Shown here: one piece after another, positions 33,491 through 42,882 of the stretch
Layout: each line of letters opens with the position of its first letter
Position numbering within the stretch: the stretch's first letter is position 1
NCBI GenBank assembly: GCA_002457515.1
Contig: NTJN01000001.1
Location: forward strand, 1-64,000
Direction: 5' to 3'
From: Pelagibacterales bacterium MED-G40
Lineage (GTDB): Bacteria; Pseudomonadota; Alphaproteobacteria; Pelagibacterales; Pelagibacteraceae
Length of the DNA: 64,000 nt
The notes under the pieces: model-generated
Databases searched by the model: none
What the model saw: the letters and a program-made list of their open reading frames with translations, nothing else
What the model was told of the DNA's origin: nothing
Translations under genes and position numbers: made by a program

Positions 33491-34672
33491 ATGCGAAAAT
33501 TTAGAAGCGTTAACGAGCTAGTTAATATACTTAAACCGGATTTTCCGGTTTATTGTATTCGACCGGAGTCAATAAAAACTTCAACTCAGTTTTTTAAAAA
33601 GAACTTTCCTGGAAAAGTTCTTTATGCTGTGAAAACAAATCCAAGTGAAAATGTTATTAAGATTATCATTAATAATGGAATTGAAAATTTTGATGTCGCA
33701 TCAATTAATGAGGTTAAATTAATCAGAAAAATAAATAATAAAGTAAAAGTATATTTTATGCATACTGTAAAAAGTAGAGAAAATATTAAAGAAGCTTATT
33801 TTAAATATGATGTAAAAGACTTTGCTTTAGATACTAAAGAGGAATTACTTAAGATTCTAGAGGCAACAAATAACGCTAAAGATTTAAATCTATATGTAAG
33901 AATTGCAATTTCGAATGAACATGCAGAAATAGATTTATCTAGAAAATTTGGAGCCTTACCAAGTGAGGCGCTCGGTTTGTTAAGATTGTCAAAAGAGCAT
34001 GCTAAAAAAGTAGGTCTAAGTTTTCATGTTGGATCACAATGCATGGATAAAATCTCTTTTACAAAAGGAATAAATGAAATTGGAAATATTATTAAAAAAA
34101 CAAAAATTGTTCCAGATGTAATAAATATAGGGGGAGGTTTTCCTTCTCTTTATCCAGATTTGATGCCTGAGCCTATAGAAAATTATTTATATGAAATTAA
34201 ACAAGGATTAAAAAATTTAAAACTAGAAAAGATGCCTGAGATATTCTGTGAACCTGGCCGCGCAATTGTGGCTGAAGCCGGATCTACTATAGTTAAAGTT
34301 ATATTGAAGAAAAAGCAAAAACTATACATAAACGATGGAACTTACGGTTCTTTATTTGACGCTGGTGTGCCAAATTTTGTATTGCCTTCCAAAATGATAC
34401 CAAACAACAGTAGAATAATATCAAAAAAATTGACCGCTTTTGATTTTTATGGACCAACTTGTGATAGTCTTGATTACATGAAAGGACCGTTCTTTTTGCC
34501 AAATAATATTAAAGAAGGAGATTATATTGAACTTGGGCAACTAGGTGCTTACGGGACAACATTTAGAACAAAATTTAATGGTTTTTACTCAGATGCAAAC
34601 TTTCAAGTAGGTGACAAACCTATTCTTTCGATGTACGATCGAACAGACAAGCTTGATTATCTTGTTGCATAA
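33491..34672 (+). CDS. odc: Ornithine decarboxylase (fold III, eukaryote/DAP-decarboxylase type)
   Basis: The 393-residue PLP enzyme belongs to the alanine-racemase-fold decarboxylases. The PLP lysine is Lys48 (YAVKTN), the glycine loop is INIGGGFPS (211-219), the PLP-phosphate segment CEPGRAIVAEAGS (253-265), and the C-terminal YGPTCDSLD (320-328) carries the catalytic Cys324 and Asp325 of ODC. The D-x-x-x-x-x substrate segment fits ornithine rather than diaminopimelate; the neighbouring polyamine genes support that. It makes putrescine. GAGGGG 8 bases upstream fixes the start; its leader appears structured. Confidence 0.9.
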   Translation: MRKFRSVNELVNILKPDFPVYCIRPESIKTSTQFFKKNFPGKVLYAVKTNPSENVIKIIINNGIENFDVASINEVKLIRKINNKVKVYFMHTVKSRENIKEAYFKYDVKDFALDTKEELLKILEATNNAKDLNLYVRIAISNEHAEIDLSRKFGALPSEALGLLRLSKEHAKKVGLSFHVGSQCMDKISFTKGINEIGNIIKKTKIVPDVINIGGGFPSLYPDLMPEPIENYLYEIKQGLKNLKLEKMPEIFCEPGRAIVAEAGSTIVKVILKKKQKLYINDGTYGSLFDAGVPNFVLPSKMIPNNSRIISKKLTAFDFYGPTCDSLDYMKGPFFLPNNIKEGDYIELGQLGAYGTTFRTKFNGFYSDANFQVGDKPILSMYDRTDKLDYLVA

Positions 34673-35718
34673 TGAACAAAAAAAATAGTCCCACTTTAGG
34701 GCACAATAAAAAATCACTATTAAATTCTGAAGTTGAACATATCGATATTACATCTTTTGATTCTAGAAAGATTATTGAGTCTATGAAAAAGATGTCATTT
34801 ACCTCAAGAGATACTGCGAATGCTTCTGAGATTTTTAATGAAATGATAAAAGATAAGAATTGTTCTATTTTCCTTACTATAGCTGGTTCAACCTCTGCCG
34901 CAGGATGCATGAAGTTATATTCAGATTTAGTAAAATATAACATGGTTGATGCCATTGTAGCTACAGGAGCTTCGATTATAGATATGGATTTTTTCGAAGC
35001 CTTAGGTTTTAAACACTACCAAGGAAATCAGTTCCAAGATGATAAAATTTTAAGAGAAAATTATATAGATAGAATATATGATACTTACATAGATGAGGAA
35101 CAATTGCAGATTTGTGATAAAGCTATATGTGATATCGCAAATAGTTTACCTCCTAAGGTCTATACTTCAAGAGAATTTATAAGAGAAATAGGAAAATATC
35201 TCAAAAAAAACGGAAAAAAGAAAAATTCTCTAATTGAAGTTGCTTACGATAATAATGTTCCAATATTTTGTCCAGCATTTACTGATAGTTCAGCTGGTTT
35301 TGGTTTGGTAATGCATCAAGAGCAAAATCCATCAAAACATATAACTATGGACTCTGTAAGAGAGTTTAGAGAGTTAACAGAAATAAAATTAAAATCACAA
35401 ACATCGGGATTATTAATGATAGGAGGTGGAGTCCCAAAAAATTTTGTTCAAGATACAGTTGTTTGCGCAGAACTTTTAGGAAAAAAAGTTGATATGCATA
35501 AATACGCTGTTCAAATAACTGTTGCAGATACAAGAGATGGCGCTTGTAGTAGCTCAACTTTAAAAGAGGCTAGTTCTTGGGGAAAAGTTGATACTTCAAA
35601 AGAGCAAATGGTTTTTGCAGAGGCTACAAGTGTACTTCCTTTGATAGCTAGTGATGCATACCACCGTCAATATTGGAAAAATAGAAATCGAAAAAATTTT
35701 TCAAACTTATTTGGATAA
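34672..35718 (+). CDS. Deoxyhypusine-synthase-family enzyme (probable homospermidine/spermidine-type aminobutyltransferase)
   Basis: The 348-residue protein is a deoxyhypusine synthase homologue. LTIAGSTSAAG (69-78), VATGASIIDMD, VPIFCPAFTDSSAGFGL (196-212), LMIGGGVPKNF (249-258), TVADTRDGACS and EASSWGKVD (299-307) with the catalytic Lys305 are conserved. Bacteria lack eIF5A, so the bacterial members work on free polyamines; several have been shown to make homospermidine from putrescine or spermidine in an NAD-dependent way. Its ATG overlaps the ornithine decarboxylase stop by 1 base, so it most likely uses the putrescine made there. Confidence 0.82.
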   Translation: MNKKNSPTLGHNKKSLLNSEVEHIDITSFDSRKIIESMKKMSFTSRDTANASEIFNEMIKDKNCSIFLTIAGSTSAAGCMKLYSDLVKYNMVDAIVATGASIIDMDFFEALGFKHYQGNQFQDDKILRENYIDRIYDTYIDEEQLQICDKAICDIANSLPPKVYTSREFIREIGKYLKKNGKKKNSLIEVAYDNNVPIFCPAFTDSSAGFGLVMHQEQNPSKHITMDSVREFRELTEIKLKSQTSGLLMIGGGVPKNFVQDTVVCAELLGKKVDMHKYAVQITVADTRDGACSSSTLKEASSWGKVDTSKEQMVFAEATSVLPLIASDAYHRQYWKNRNRKNFSNLFG

Positions 35719-35721
35719 AAA

Positions 35722-36606
35722 TTGATTTACCTGCCAAACAAAAAAGGTTTTTTAGGAATAGACAATAAATTTAGAATAAAAGAGAAAGCTGTAATAATAC
35801 CTTTTGGATTAGAAAAAACAGTAAGCTATGGTTCGGGAACAAAAAATGGACCAAAAGAAATAATTAAAGCATCTCATCAAGTTGAATTATTCGATGAGGA
35901 ACTAAATTGTGAACCATATAAAATTATTGGCATCAAAACAATAAAACCTTTTTCTATAAAAAAAAAGATGGATGATGCTTTAAATCAAATATCGAAAGTA
36001 AATGAATTACTATTAAAAAAAAGTTTATTTCCTTTGGTGCTTGGAGGGGAGCATTCAATTACACCTGGTTGTATAAAGCCGTTTACAAAAAAATTTTCTA
36101 ATTTATTAATTCTACATTTTGATGCTCATGCAGATTTAAGAGAAAGTTATGAAGGAAATAAATTTTCACATGCGTCTGCTATAAGAAGATGTTTGGATTT
36201 TAAAAATGTAAGTGTCATATCATTTGGAATTAGAAATATATCAAGTGGTGAAGTAAAATTCTTAAAAAAAAATAGTAAAAGAGTGAAAGTCTTTTGGGCA
36301 AAAGATAAAAAAAAATGGAATTTAAATCTTTTCAAAAAAATTATAAAAAATAAAAAAATTTATATTACTTTTGATGTCGATAGTTTAGACTTAAGTTTAA
36401 TGCCTGCAACAGGCACTCCAGAGCCAGGTGGTCTTTTTTGGGATGATGTAATAAATTTAATCAAAATTGCATCCAAATACTCGAATATTGTAGGAGCAGA
36501 TATTAATGAGCTTTCACCAATCAAAGGATTTCCAGGCTATAATTTTTTAGTAGCAAAACTGGCATACAAAATACTTTCTTATAAATTTTTAAAATCTAGA
36601 TTTTAA
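35722..36606 (+). CDS. speB: Ureohydrolase, agmatinase-like
   Basis: The 294-residue protein has all manganese ligands of arginase/agmatinase: His111 (GGEHSIT), Asp134, His136 and Asp138 (HFDAHADLR), Asp218 and Asp220 (FDVDSLDLS). The loop ATGTPEPGG is typical of agmatinases. It would release putrescine and urea from agmatine, giving a second putrescine route to the adjacent decarboxylase; no arginine decarboxylase is seen in the window. The start appears to be TTG, 3 bases after the previous stop, because no ATG lies near. The end overlaps convergent regB by 11 bases. Confidence 0.85.
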   Translation: MIYLPNKKGFLGIDNKFRIKEKAVIIPFGLEKTVSYGSGTKNGPKEIIKASHQVELFDEELNCEPYKIIGIKTIKPFSIKKKMDDALNQISKVNELLLKKSLFPLVLGGEHSITPGCIKPFTKKFSNLLILHFDAHADLRESYEGNKFSHASAIRRCLDFKNVSVISFGIRNISSGEVKFLKKNSKRVKVFWAKDKKKWNLNLFKKIIKNKKIYITFDVDSLDLSLMPATGTPEPGGLFWDDVINLIKIASKYSNIVGADINELSPIKGFPGYNFLVAKLAYKILSYKFLKSRF

Positions 36607-37876
36607 TCTTTTGGGTGTCCCAATAAATTTTAACTTCGGCACCCTCTTTGGCTAAATTAGAAAATTTAAGTTTTGCAAAATTCCTCTCTAGAAGAGTTTT
36701 TCCTATAAAAGTTCCTAACCCCAAACCAGATTTTTCGTTAAGATTTTGATATTTTGAACTAATATAGGGTTCACCAATCAATTCAGCTACATCATCTGGA
36801 AAACCCGGTCCATCATCTTTAATACATATACTAGTTATTTTAGGATCAGTTTCTAAAACTACATCAACTTTAGATTTTGAGAATTTAACTGCATTTCCAA
36901 AAAAATTACGTATTCCGTATGTTATCTCAGAAGAACGATTTATAAGCACCTCATGTTTGGCTTTATCAAAATTTAAGTAAATTTTTTTTTCAGTTATTTC
37001 TTCAAATGATTTGCTTATTTCCAAAACTAAATCTTGAATTTTTACTTGGCTGATAAATTTATCGTCCTCAATTTCTGATTGAGATATTTTTTTTAATATT
37101 TCACTACATCTTTTAGCTTGGCTTAACAATAAATCAATATCTTTAGCGTGTTTTTGGTCTTTTATAATTTCTTTTTTAAGTTCTTTTGCAATCACTGTTA
37201 TAGTAGAAAGTGGGGTACCCAGAGAATGCACAGCTGCAGCAGCTTGGAGACCTATTGTTTCAAGCTCATGTTCTTTTGCAATTATTTCTTCTAACTTATT
37301 TAATGCTTTATTTTTTTTTCTAGACTCAGTTCCAAATCTTGCGCCAAAGTATGTTAGGAAAATTAATGCTATAACTAAAGATGTAGGTACCGCATAAAGA
37401 TAATAATCTGGAACATGAAAATGTAAACTCCCAGGGCTAGGTAAGGGCAAGTGGTAAATTGTTAAAAGGCCCAACAAGCCTGCAGTGACAATGCTGAGAA
37501 AAAATGTGCTTTTTAAGTGCAATAAAGTTGAAGAAACAATTGCTGGAACAATTAGAAAAATTACAAAGGGATTTTTTATTCCTCCAGTCAAATACAATAA
37601 AGCAGCTAATTGTAAAAGATCGTAAAATAAGATGATCGAAGAATAATAGTTATTAAGTTCTTTCCGATTATACCAAAGTTGTAGATATAAATTGGTTAGA
37701 GCTCCCACTAAAATTATAAAAGTGCAAGGAAGAATGGGAAGTTGAAATTTTAAAAGAAACTCTACTAAGTATATAGAAACTAATTGTCCAAAAATAGCTA
37801 TCCATCTTAGACTGGTTAAAGTTTTTTTATCTAAATTTAAATTTTCCTCAAAATTACCAGGATTTTTAGTACTCAT
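36596..37876 (-). CDS. regB: Redox sensor histidine kinase RegB/ActS/PrrB
   Basis: The 426-residue kinase has six N-terminal membrane helices (about 24-185) with the quinone-binding motif GGIKNPF at 98-104, a universal RegB feature. The H-box is AAVHSLGTPLSTITV with His217, and the redox-active cysteine is retained as Cys257 in AKRCSEIL. The ATPase domain has CIKDDGPGFPDD and KSGLGLGTFIGKTLLE. It would autophosphorylate under low oxygen or reduced quinone pool and pass phosphate to RegA. It follows gyrB by 8 bases on the same strand. Gene order is regB / polyamine genes / regA, unlike the usual regB-senC-regA. Confidence 0.93.
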   Translation of the reverse strand: MSTKNPGNFEENLNLDKKTLTSLRWIAIFGQLVSIYLVEFLLKFQLPILPCTFIILVGALTNLYLQLWYNRKELNNYYSSIILFYDLLQLAALLYLTGGIKNPFVIFLIVPAIVSSTLLHLKSTFFLSIVTAGLLGLLTIYHLPLPSPGSLHFHVPDYYLYAVPTSLVIALIFLTYFGARFGTESRKKNKALNKLEEIIAKEHELETIGLQAAAAVHSLGTPLSTITVIAKELKKEIIKDQKHAKDIDLLLSQAKRCSEILKKISQSEIEDDKFISQVKIQDLVLEISKSFEEITEKKIYLNFDKAKHEVLINRSSEITYGIRNFFGNAVKFSKSKVDVVLETDPKITSICIKDDGPGFPDDVAELIGEPYISSKYQNLNEKSGLGLGTFIGKTLLERNFAKLKFSNLAKEGAEVKIYWDTQKIKI

Positions 37877-37884
37877 TTAAAAAA

Positions 37885-39960
37885 TTATATATCTAAATTG
37901 GCAACTTCTAAAGCGTTATTGGTAATAAAATCTTTTCTTGGTCCAACTTCATCGCCCATTAGAATATCGATTATTTTTTGATCTTCTTTTGATTTCTCTT
38001 TTGTGCCTTTAGAGTATTGAACTCTTAGTAAAGTTCTTTTTTCCGGATTAAGTGTAGTTTCCCATAATTCTTCGGGATTCATTTCTCCTAAACCTTTAAA
38101 CCTCTGAATTGTAAATTTTTCTTTTTGTTTCTCTATAAATTGGTAAAATTCTTTAGATCCTTTTTTTAATTTTTTTCCACTCCTATCGCCTGTATCTATA
38201 ATGTATTCGTTTAAGTTTTTTTCATCTTTAATATATGAGCTCTTGCTACCTTTAGTGATTTTAAATAACGGAGGTTGGGCGAGATAAAGGTGTCCGTTTT
38301 CAATTAATTGATTAAAAGGGTAATTGTTAAAAAACGTTAGAAGCAATGTTCTTATATGTGAACCGTCTACGTCCGCATCAGTCATTATAATTATTTTATC
38401 GTATCTTAGATTGTCTATATTGAAATCTTTTGATCCAGTTCCAAGTGCGTTAATTAATGTAACAATTTCACTTGATGACATCATTTTAGCTAATGCCTTA
38501 GTATTTGTATCGGCGTTATTCCCATTTTTTTTAGAATTAGCATTAACGTAAGTATTTAAAATTTTTCCTCTAAGAGGTAACACAGCTTGATATTCTCTCG
38601 TTCTGCCTTGCTTTGCCGAACCTCCCGCAGAATCTCCCTCAACTATGAATAATTCGGTACCATCTTTTTTTGAAATTTGGCAATCAGCCAATTTTCCTGG
38701 CAAACCAGATAATTCGAAGCTTCCTTTTCTTCTTACATTATCTCTAGCTTTTCTAGCTACATCTCTTGCTACTGCTGCCTGAGTAATCTTTTCAATAATA
38801 TATCTGGCTACTGAGGGGTTCTGATCAAACCATGTAGATATTTTATCACTTATTATGCTTTCTACAATTAATCTTATTTCAGAAGATACAAGTTTATCTT
38901 TTGTTTGAGATGAAAACTTGGGATCTGGCATTTTAATAGAGAGAATTGCTGTCAAGCCTTCTTTTATATCATCTCCGGATAAAGTAACTTTATTTTTTTT
39001 GGAAGTATTTTTCTCGGAAGAATATCTATTTATAACTCTTGTAAGTGCACTTCTAAAACCAAGTAAATGAGTGCCTCCATCTTTTTGATTAATATTATTT
39101 GTGAAAGCTAAAACTTCATCCGAATATCCGGCATTCCACTCTAGGGAGCACTCAACTGAAACATTGTTTTTTTCAGCAGAAATGAATATTGGTTTTTTAA
39201 AAACTTCTTTCTCATTTTTATTAATTAATATTGGTTTTTTTTGATTTATAAATTTCACAAATTCTGTTATTCCACCGTCATACTTGTGAAGATATTCTTT
39301 TGATTTTGATAAAGTGTTATCTATTAAAACTATACTTATTCCTTTATTTAAAAAGGCTAGTTCTCTAACTCTTTTTTGTAAAATATTAGAACTAAATTTA
39401 GTTGAGGAAAATATTTCTTTCGATGGCAAAAACTTTATTTTAGTACCGGTTTTTTTTGTTTTTCCAATCTGTTTTAACGGTTTGGTAGTGTTGCCATCTT
39501 GGAAAGTAATAGAGTATTCTTTATTATCCCTAAAAATATTTAATTCAAGCTTCTCTGATAAAGCATTAACAACGGATACTCCTACACCGTGAAGGCCACC
39601 CGAAACTTTATAAGAATCGTGATCAAACTTTCCTCCTGCATGAAGTTGGGTCATTATTACTTCGGCAGCAGACTTTCTCTCGCTTTTATGTGTATCAACA
39701 GGAATACCTCTGCCGTCGTCCTCCACAGTTATTGAATTATCTTTATTAATAATAATCTGAATATTTTTACAGTAACCTGCTAATGACTCATCTATTGCAT
39801 TGTCAACTACTTCAAAAACCATATGGTGTAGACCTGATCCATCATCAGTATCACCGATATACATTCCAGGTCTTTTCTTAACAGCATCAAGACCCTTTAA
39901 AACTTTTATTGAGTCAGCACCGTAGACCTTGTTACTGTTTTTTTCTAAATTTTTTGACAT
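37885..39960 (-). CDS. gyrB: DNA gyrase subunit B
   Basis: The 691-residue ATPase subunit has VYGADSIKVLKGLDAVKKRPGM in the N-terminal part (written here in two overlapping views: KRPGMYIGD and EVVDNAIDESLAG), GRGIPVD, TOPRIM motifs EGDSAGGSAKQGR and DADVDGSHIRTLLLTF, and the C-terminal ending GPRKDFITNNALEVANLDI. It is ~110 residues shorter than E. coli GyrB because it lacks the E. coli-type insertion, as most GyrB do. Position beside dnaN-dnaA supports GyrB over ParE. A 140-base spacer separates it from dnaN; recF is missing there. Confidence 0.93.
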   Translation of the reverse strand: MSKNLEKNSNKVYGADSIKVLKGLDAVKKRPGMYIGDTDDGSGLHHMVFEVVDNAIDESLAGYCKNIQIIINKDNSITVEDDGRGIPVDTHKSERKSAAEVIMTQLHAGGKFDHDSYKVSGGLHGVGVSVVNALSEKLELNIFRDNKEYSITFQDGNTTKPLKQIGKTKKTGTKIKFLPSKEIFSSTKFSSNILQKRVRELAFLNKGISIVLIDNTLSKSKEYLHKYDGGITEFVKFINQKKPILINKNEKEVFKKPIFISAEKNNVSVECSLEWNAGYSDEVLAFTNNINQKDGGTHLLGFRSALTRVINRYSSEKNTSKKNKVTLSGDDIKEGLTAILSIKMPDPKFSSQTKDKLVSSEIRLIVESIISDKISTWFDQNPSVARYIIEKITQAAVARDVARKARDNVRRKGSFELSGLPGKLADCQISKKDGTELFIVEGDSAGGSAKQGRTREYQAVLPLRGKILNTYVNANSKKNGNNADTNTKALAKMMSSSEIVTLINALGTGSKDFNIDNLRYDKIIIMTDADVDGSHIRTLLLTFFNNYPFNQLIENGHLYLAQPPLFKITKGSKSSYIKDEKNLNEYIIDTGDRSGKKLKKGSKEFYQFIEKQKEKFTIQRFKGLGEMNPEELWETTLNPEKRTLLRVQYSKGTKEKSKEDQKIIDILMGDEVGPRKDFITNNALEVANLDI

Positions 39961-40100
39961 TTACTTATTGATTATGAACACTAATTATAGCATTTTTTTT
40001 AATTTATATAAAACTGCTACCAATTTTGACCTTATATTATTATTGATTACCAATGGTTTTAGAGGAAAATGTAAAAAAAAAAGTTAAAAAGACTCACTCT

Positions 40101-41216
40101 CTAGATTTTCATCGGCATTATAACGTAATAACTGTTTCTGTCCGACTTATCCTGTATAAGAACTGGAGAAACAGAGTCTTTAAGATTCATTTGTAGACTT
40201 TTATCTTCAATAGCTGATGCAATATCTATTAAGTATTTAGAATTGAAACTTATGTTCAGCTCATCTGAATTATAATTTGCCTTTATAACTTCATTACCAT
40301 CACCAGAATTGCTACTATTTACTGAAAGTTTAACATTATCTTTATTTATAACCATTTTAACCCCCTCTTTTCTGTCTAGAGAAACTGTTGTAACTCTCTC
40401 AATAGAGTCGATAAATTCTTTCGACGATACTGTTAGTATTTTTTCATTAGATAGAGGAACGACTTTTTTATAATCTGGAAATTTTCCATCAATAACCTTA
40501 GAAATAAGTTTGGAGTTACCAATGATAAATTGAACTTTAGTCTCACTTGTTTGAATTGAGATATCACCCTCAGAGTCTTGAATTAGGTTACATAATTGCA
40601 AAACTGTTTTTTTTGGTAAAATTAAGGAACTTAGATTAGTGTCTTTATCTATTTCAACACTGCTAGATGAAAGTCTATGTGTATCTGTGGCAACACCAGT
40701 TAAATAATGTCTTTCTTTGGCCTCTGTTAAGTGAAAAAAAATTCCACTTAAATAATGTCTTGTGTCGTCATTTGAAATGGCGATTTTTGTTTTATTTAGC
40801 AATGCTAAAAGCTTGGATTTTTTAATTTTTAATTGACCGCTCTTGAAGTCACTTGAAAAATTAGGAAAATTATCTGTCGGAAGACATAGCAAATTAAAGT
40901 CCGAGTTATCTGCAGTTAAACTCAATTTATTTTCACTTTTAAGATTAAAATTAACTTCAGAATTTGGTGAAATTTTTCTTAAAATATCATATAAAACAGT
41001 CGCTGATGTTGTTGTTGCACCTTCATTTAAAGCTTTAACTTCGCTAATTTCATCGTAAAAAATTATATCCAAATCAGTAGCAACAACGATCAATTTTCCC
41101 TTTTTAAGTTCCATTAGAACATTTGAAAGTATTGGTAAAGTATTCTTTTTTTCTATAATTCCTTGGGCATGAGTCAACGAACTTAAAAGTGTATCTCGAT
41201 TTATGGTAAATTGCAT
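40101..41216 (-). CDS. dnaN: DNA polymerase III beta sliding clamp
   Basis: The 371-residue clamp has the three-domain repeat layout: MQFTINRDTLLSSL near the start, LPILSNVLM, and the C-terminal end SYYVIMPMKI (the LMPMRI peptide of most clamps). It tethers polymerase III and many repair factors to DNA. It starts 5 bases after dnaA on the same strand and is probably cotranscribed. Its downstream neighbour is gyrB, not recF. Residue length is normal. Confidence 0.94.
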   Translation of the reverse strand: MQFTINRDTLLSSLTHAQGIIEKKNTLPILSNVLMELKKGKLIVVATDLDIIFYDEISEVKALNEGATTTSATVLYDILRKISPNSEVNFNLKSENKLSLTADNSDFNLLCLPTDNFPNFSSDFKSGQLKIKKSKLLALLNKTKIAISNDDTRHYLSGIFFHLTEAKERHYLTGVATDTHRLSSSSVEIDKDTNLSSLILPKKTVLQLCNLIQDSEGDISIQTSETKVQFIIGNSKLISKVIDGKFPDYKKVVPLSNEKILTVSSKEFIDSIERVTTVSLDRKEGVKMVINKDNVKLSVNSSNSGDGNEVIKANYNSDELNISFNSKYLIDIASAIEDKSLQMNLKDSVSPVLIQDKSDRNSYYVIMPMKI

Positions 41217-41221
41217 TTGCT

Positions 41222-42622
41222 CTAATCTTCTAAAAGTATAGCTTTAATTTGATTTACGTTGTTTTTTATTTCTTCATCTTTTTCAGATAATTTTGTAATG
41301 GTTTTGACTGCATGTATCACTGTAGTGTGATCTCTGTTTGCAAATCTTCTACCTATTTCTGGCAAAGATCTTGTTGTCATTTTTTTTGCTAGGTACATTG
41401 CGATTTGTCTTGGTCTAGCTAACGGTCTAGACCTACGTTGTGATAGCATTTCGTTTAAAGAAAGATTAAAAAAATTTGAGACAGTATTCTGAATTTTATC
41501 TACTGTTATAACTCTAGTTTGATTGAAAACATCTTTTAATATATTTTTACAATCACTTATATTTAAGGTTTTTTTGTGTATTTTACTAAAAGCGATAACT
41601 CTATTTAAAATACCAAGCAATTCTCTTATATTAGTTTTGCTTTGATTAGCTAAAAAATTTATTACGTCCTCACTAATATTATAGTTTTCTTTAAATTGAT
41701 TTGAAATATCGTTTAGTTTATTTTTTATAATCTTAGACTTTAATTCTAAATCTGGTGTATCAATATCTACTATTAGTCCTCCAGATAATCTTGATTTTAT
41801 ACGCTCTTGAACTCTATCTAATTTTGTAGGCGATCTGTCTGCGGAAATAATTATTTGAGAACTTTTTTCAATTAAACTATTGAATGTATGAAAGAACTCT
41901 TCCTGTAGACCTTCTTTGCCCCTTATAAACTGAATATCATCAATTATAAAAACAGAGGACCTTCTAAAAAAGTCTTTAAAATTTACCATATCATTTTTTT
42001 TAATCGATTTAATAAAGTGATACATAAATCTTTCAGCAGAAATAAACATCACATTATTTTTTTCCTGTAATTTTAAACCTATGGCATTAAGCAAATGTGT
42101 TTTTCCTAAGCCAACACCGCCATAAATGTATAATGGGTTATATCTAGATAGTTGCTCACATACTCTTTTTGATGATGATAGTGCAATTTTATTGCTCGAC
42201 CCTTCAACAAAATTTTCAAAATTTAAAAGTGGATTAAGACGGTTATAATTAAGAATAGAGTCCTTAATAGCAGAGATTTTTCCAGGATCAGCATAAGTAT
42301 CTTTAAATTTCTCATCCGTAATAATCTTATTGTCATCCAATATTTTAAACTCAATTCTATTGAGACTTAGTTTAAAGCTTTTTACATCTTTTAATATTTT
42401 ATCTAAGTATCTAGAAACGATCCAATCCCTAAAGAATCTGGTAGGCACCCCTAAAATTAAGTAATCGTTATATTCCTTCAGAAGAGATATATTTTTAAGC
42501 CAGCTCGAATATACTTCGTGTCCAAAAGTTTTTTGGAAGTGGTTTTGTACCTCGTTCCAATTAATTGTATTTTCTTCTTCTGAAACAAAAATAGTCTTAG
42601 AATTTAATGATTTTTTTTCCAT
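41222..42622 (-). CDS. dnaA: Chromosomal replication initiator protein DnaA
   Basis: The 466-residue initiator has an N-terminal DnaB/SMC-like domain (WNEVQNHFQKTFGHEVYSSW, 21-40), a short domain II, an AAA+ core with Walker A GGVGLGKTH (about 168-176), Walker B VFIIDDIQFI and sensor motifs, and a C-terminal DNA-binding domain with RPLARPRQIAMYLAKK and LPEIGRRFANRDHTTVIHAV. The RDHTT box-recognition loop is intact. The ATG at 42622 follows a 260-base repeat-rich spacer. It is cotranscribed with dnaN. Confidence 0.95.
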   Translation of the reverse strand: MEKKSLNSKTIFVSEEENTINWNEVQNHFQKTFGHEVYSSWLKNISLLKEYNDYLILGVPTRFFRDWIVSRYLDKILKDVKSFKLSLNRIEFKILDDNKIITDEKFKDTYADPGKISAIKDSILNYNRLNPLLNFENFVEGSSNKIALSSSKRVCEQLSRYNPLYIYGGVGLGKTHLLNAIGLKLQEKNNVMFISAERFMYHFIKSIKKNDMVNFKDFFRRSSVFIIDDIQFIRGKEGLQEEFFHTFNSLIEKSSQIIISADRSPTKLDRVQERIKSRLSGGLIVDIDTPDLELKSKIIKNKLNDISNQFKENYNISEDVINFLANQSKTNIRELLGILNRVIAFSKIHKKTLNISDCKNILKDVFNQTRVITVDKIQNTVSNFFNLSLNEMLSQRRSRPLARPRQIAMYLAKKMTTRSLPEIGRRFANRDHTTVIHAVKTITKLSEKDEEIKNNVNQIKAILLED

Positions 42623-42722
42623 GTAATTAATTTTTGAATTGACTTTTTATTTAGTATTTTCGTTAGTTGTTCAAGAAATATTTTAAAATTTTCAAAAATA
42701 ATTCAATTCAGGTTGTGCTTTT

Positions 42723-42767
42723 ATCGTTGAGATAGAATTTTTAAAATTAATCGTTGAAATAGAATTT
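42723..42767 (+). repeat. Two 18-base direct repeats, 27-base period
   Basis: ATCGTTGAGATAGAATTT (42723-42740) and ATCGTTGAAATAGAATTT (42750-42767) differ at one base. The spacing of 27 bases between starts is about two and a half helix turns. They lie ~100 bases upstream of dnaA, so they look like iteron-type or regulator binding sites. Confidence 0.85.
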
Positions 42768-42814
42768 ATAAAAAAAAAATTAAATTTTTTACAACTTTAA
42801 AAATTAAATATCTA

Positions 42815-42838
42815 TATTTAGTTTCTAAATACTAAATA
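42815..42838. repeat. Inverted repeat TATTTAGT/ACTAAATA upstream of dnaA
   Basis: The arms TATTTAGT (42815-42822) and ACTAAATA (42831-42838) form a perfect 8-base inverted repeat around an 8-base centre (TTCTAAAT). The same octamer recurs at 42648-42655 and 42884-42891. Four copies within about 245 bases is more than expected for an octamer with one G. A dimeric regulator is the simple interpretation. Confidence 0.7.
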
Positions 42839-42882
42839 GTCTAAAAAAAGAATTATTTATCAACTTCAAATTGATTAAATAT

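Larger units (their letters stand above)
42623..42882. other. dnaA-rpsT spacer: candidate origin or dnaA control region
   Basis: This 260-base, very AT-rich spacer is one of the longest in the window and holds no gene. It contains two 18-base direct repeats (ATCGTTGARATAGAATTT at 42723 and 42750), the octamer TATTTAGT at 42648-42655, 42815-42822 and, inverted, 42831-42838 (a fourth copy at 42884-42891 lies just inside rpsT), and TTATCAACT (42857-42865), which matches 7 of 9 bases of the DnaA box TTATCCACA. Such content is expected of an origin or an autoregulated dnaA promoter, but no full DnaA box is present, so the role is uncertain. Confidence 0.4.

Noticed and set aside
37885-39960. ParE rather than GyrB because of 691-residue length
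   Set aside because: Position with dnaN/dnaA and C-terminal sequence favour GyrB; many GyrB lack the E. coli insertion.
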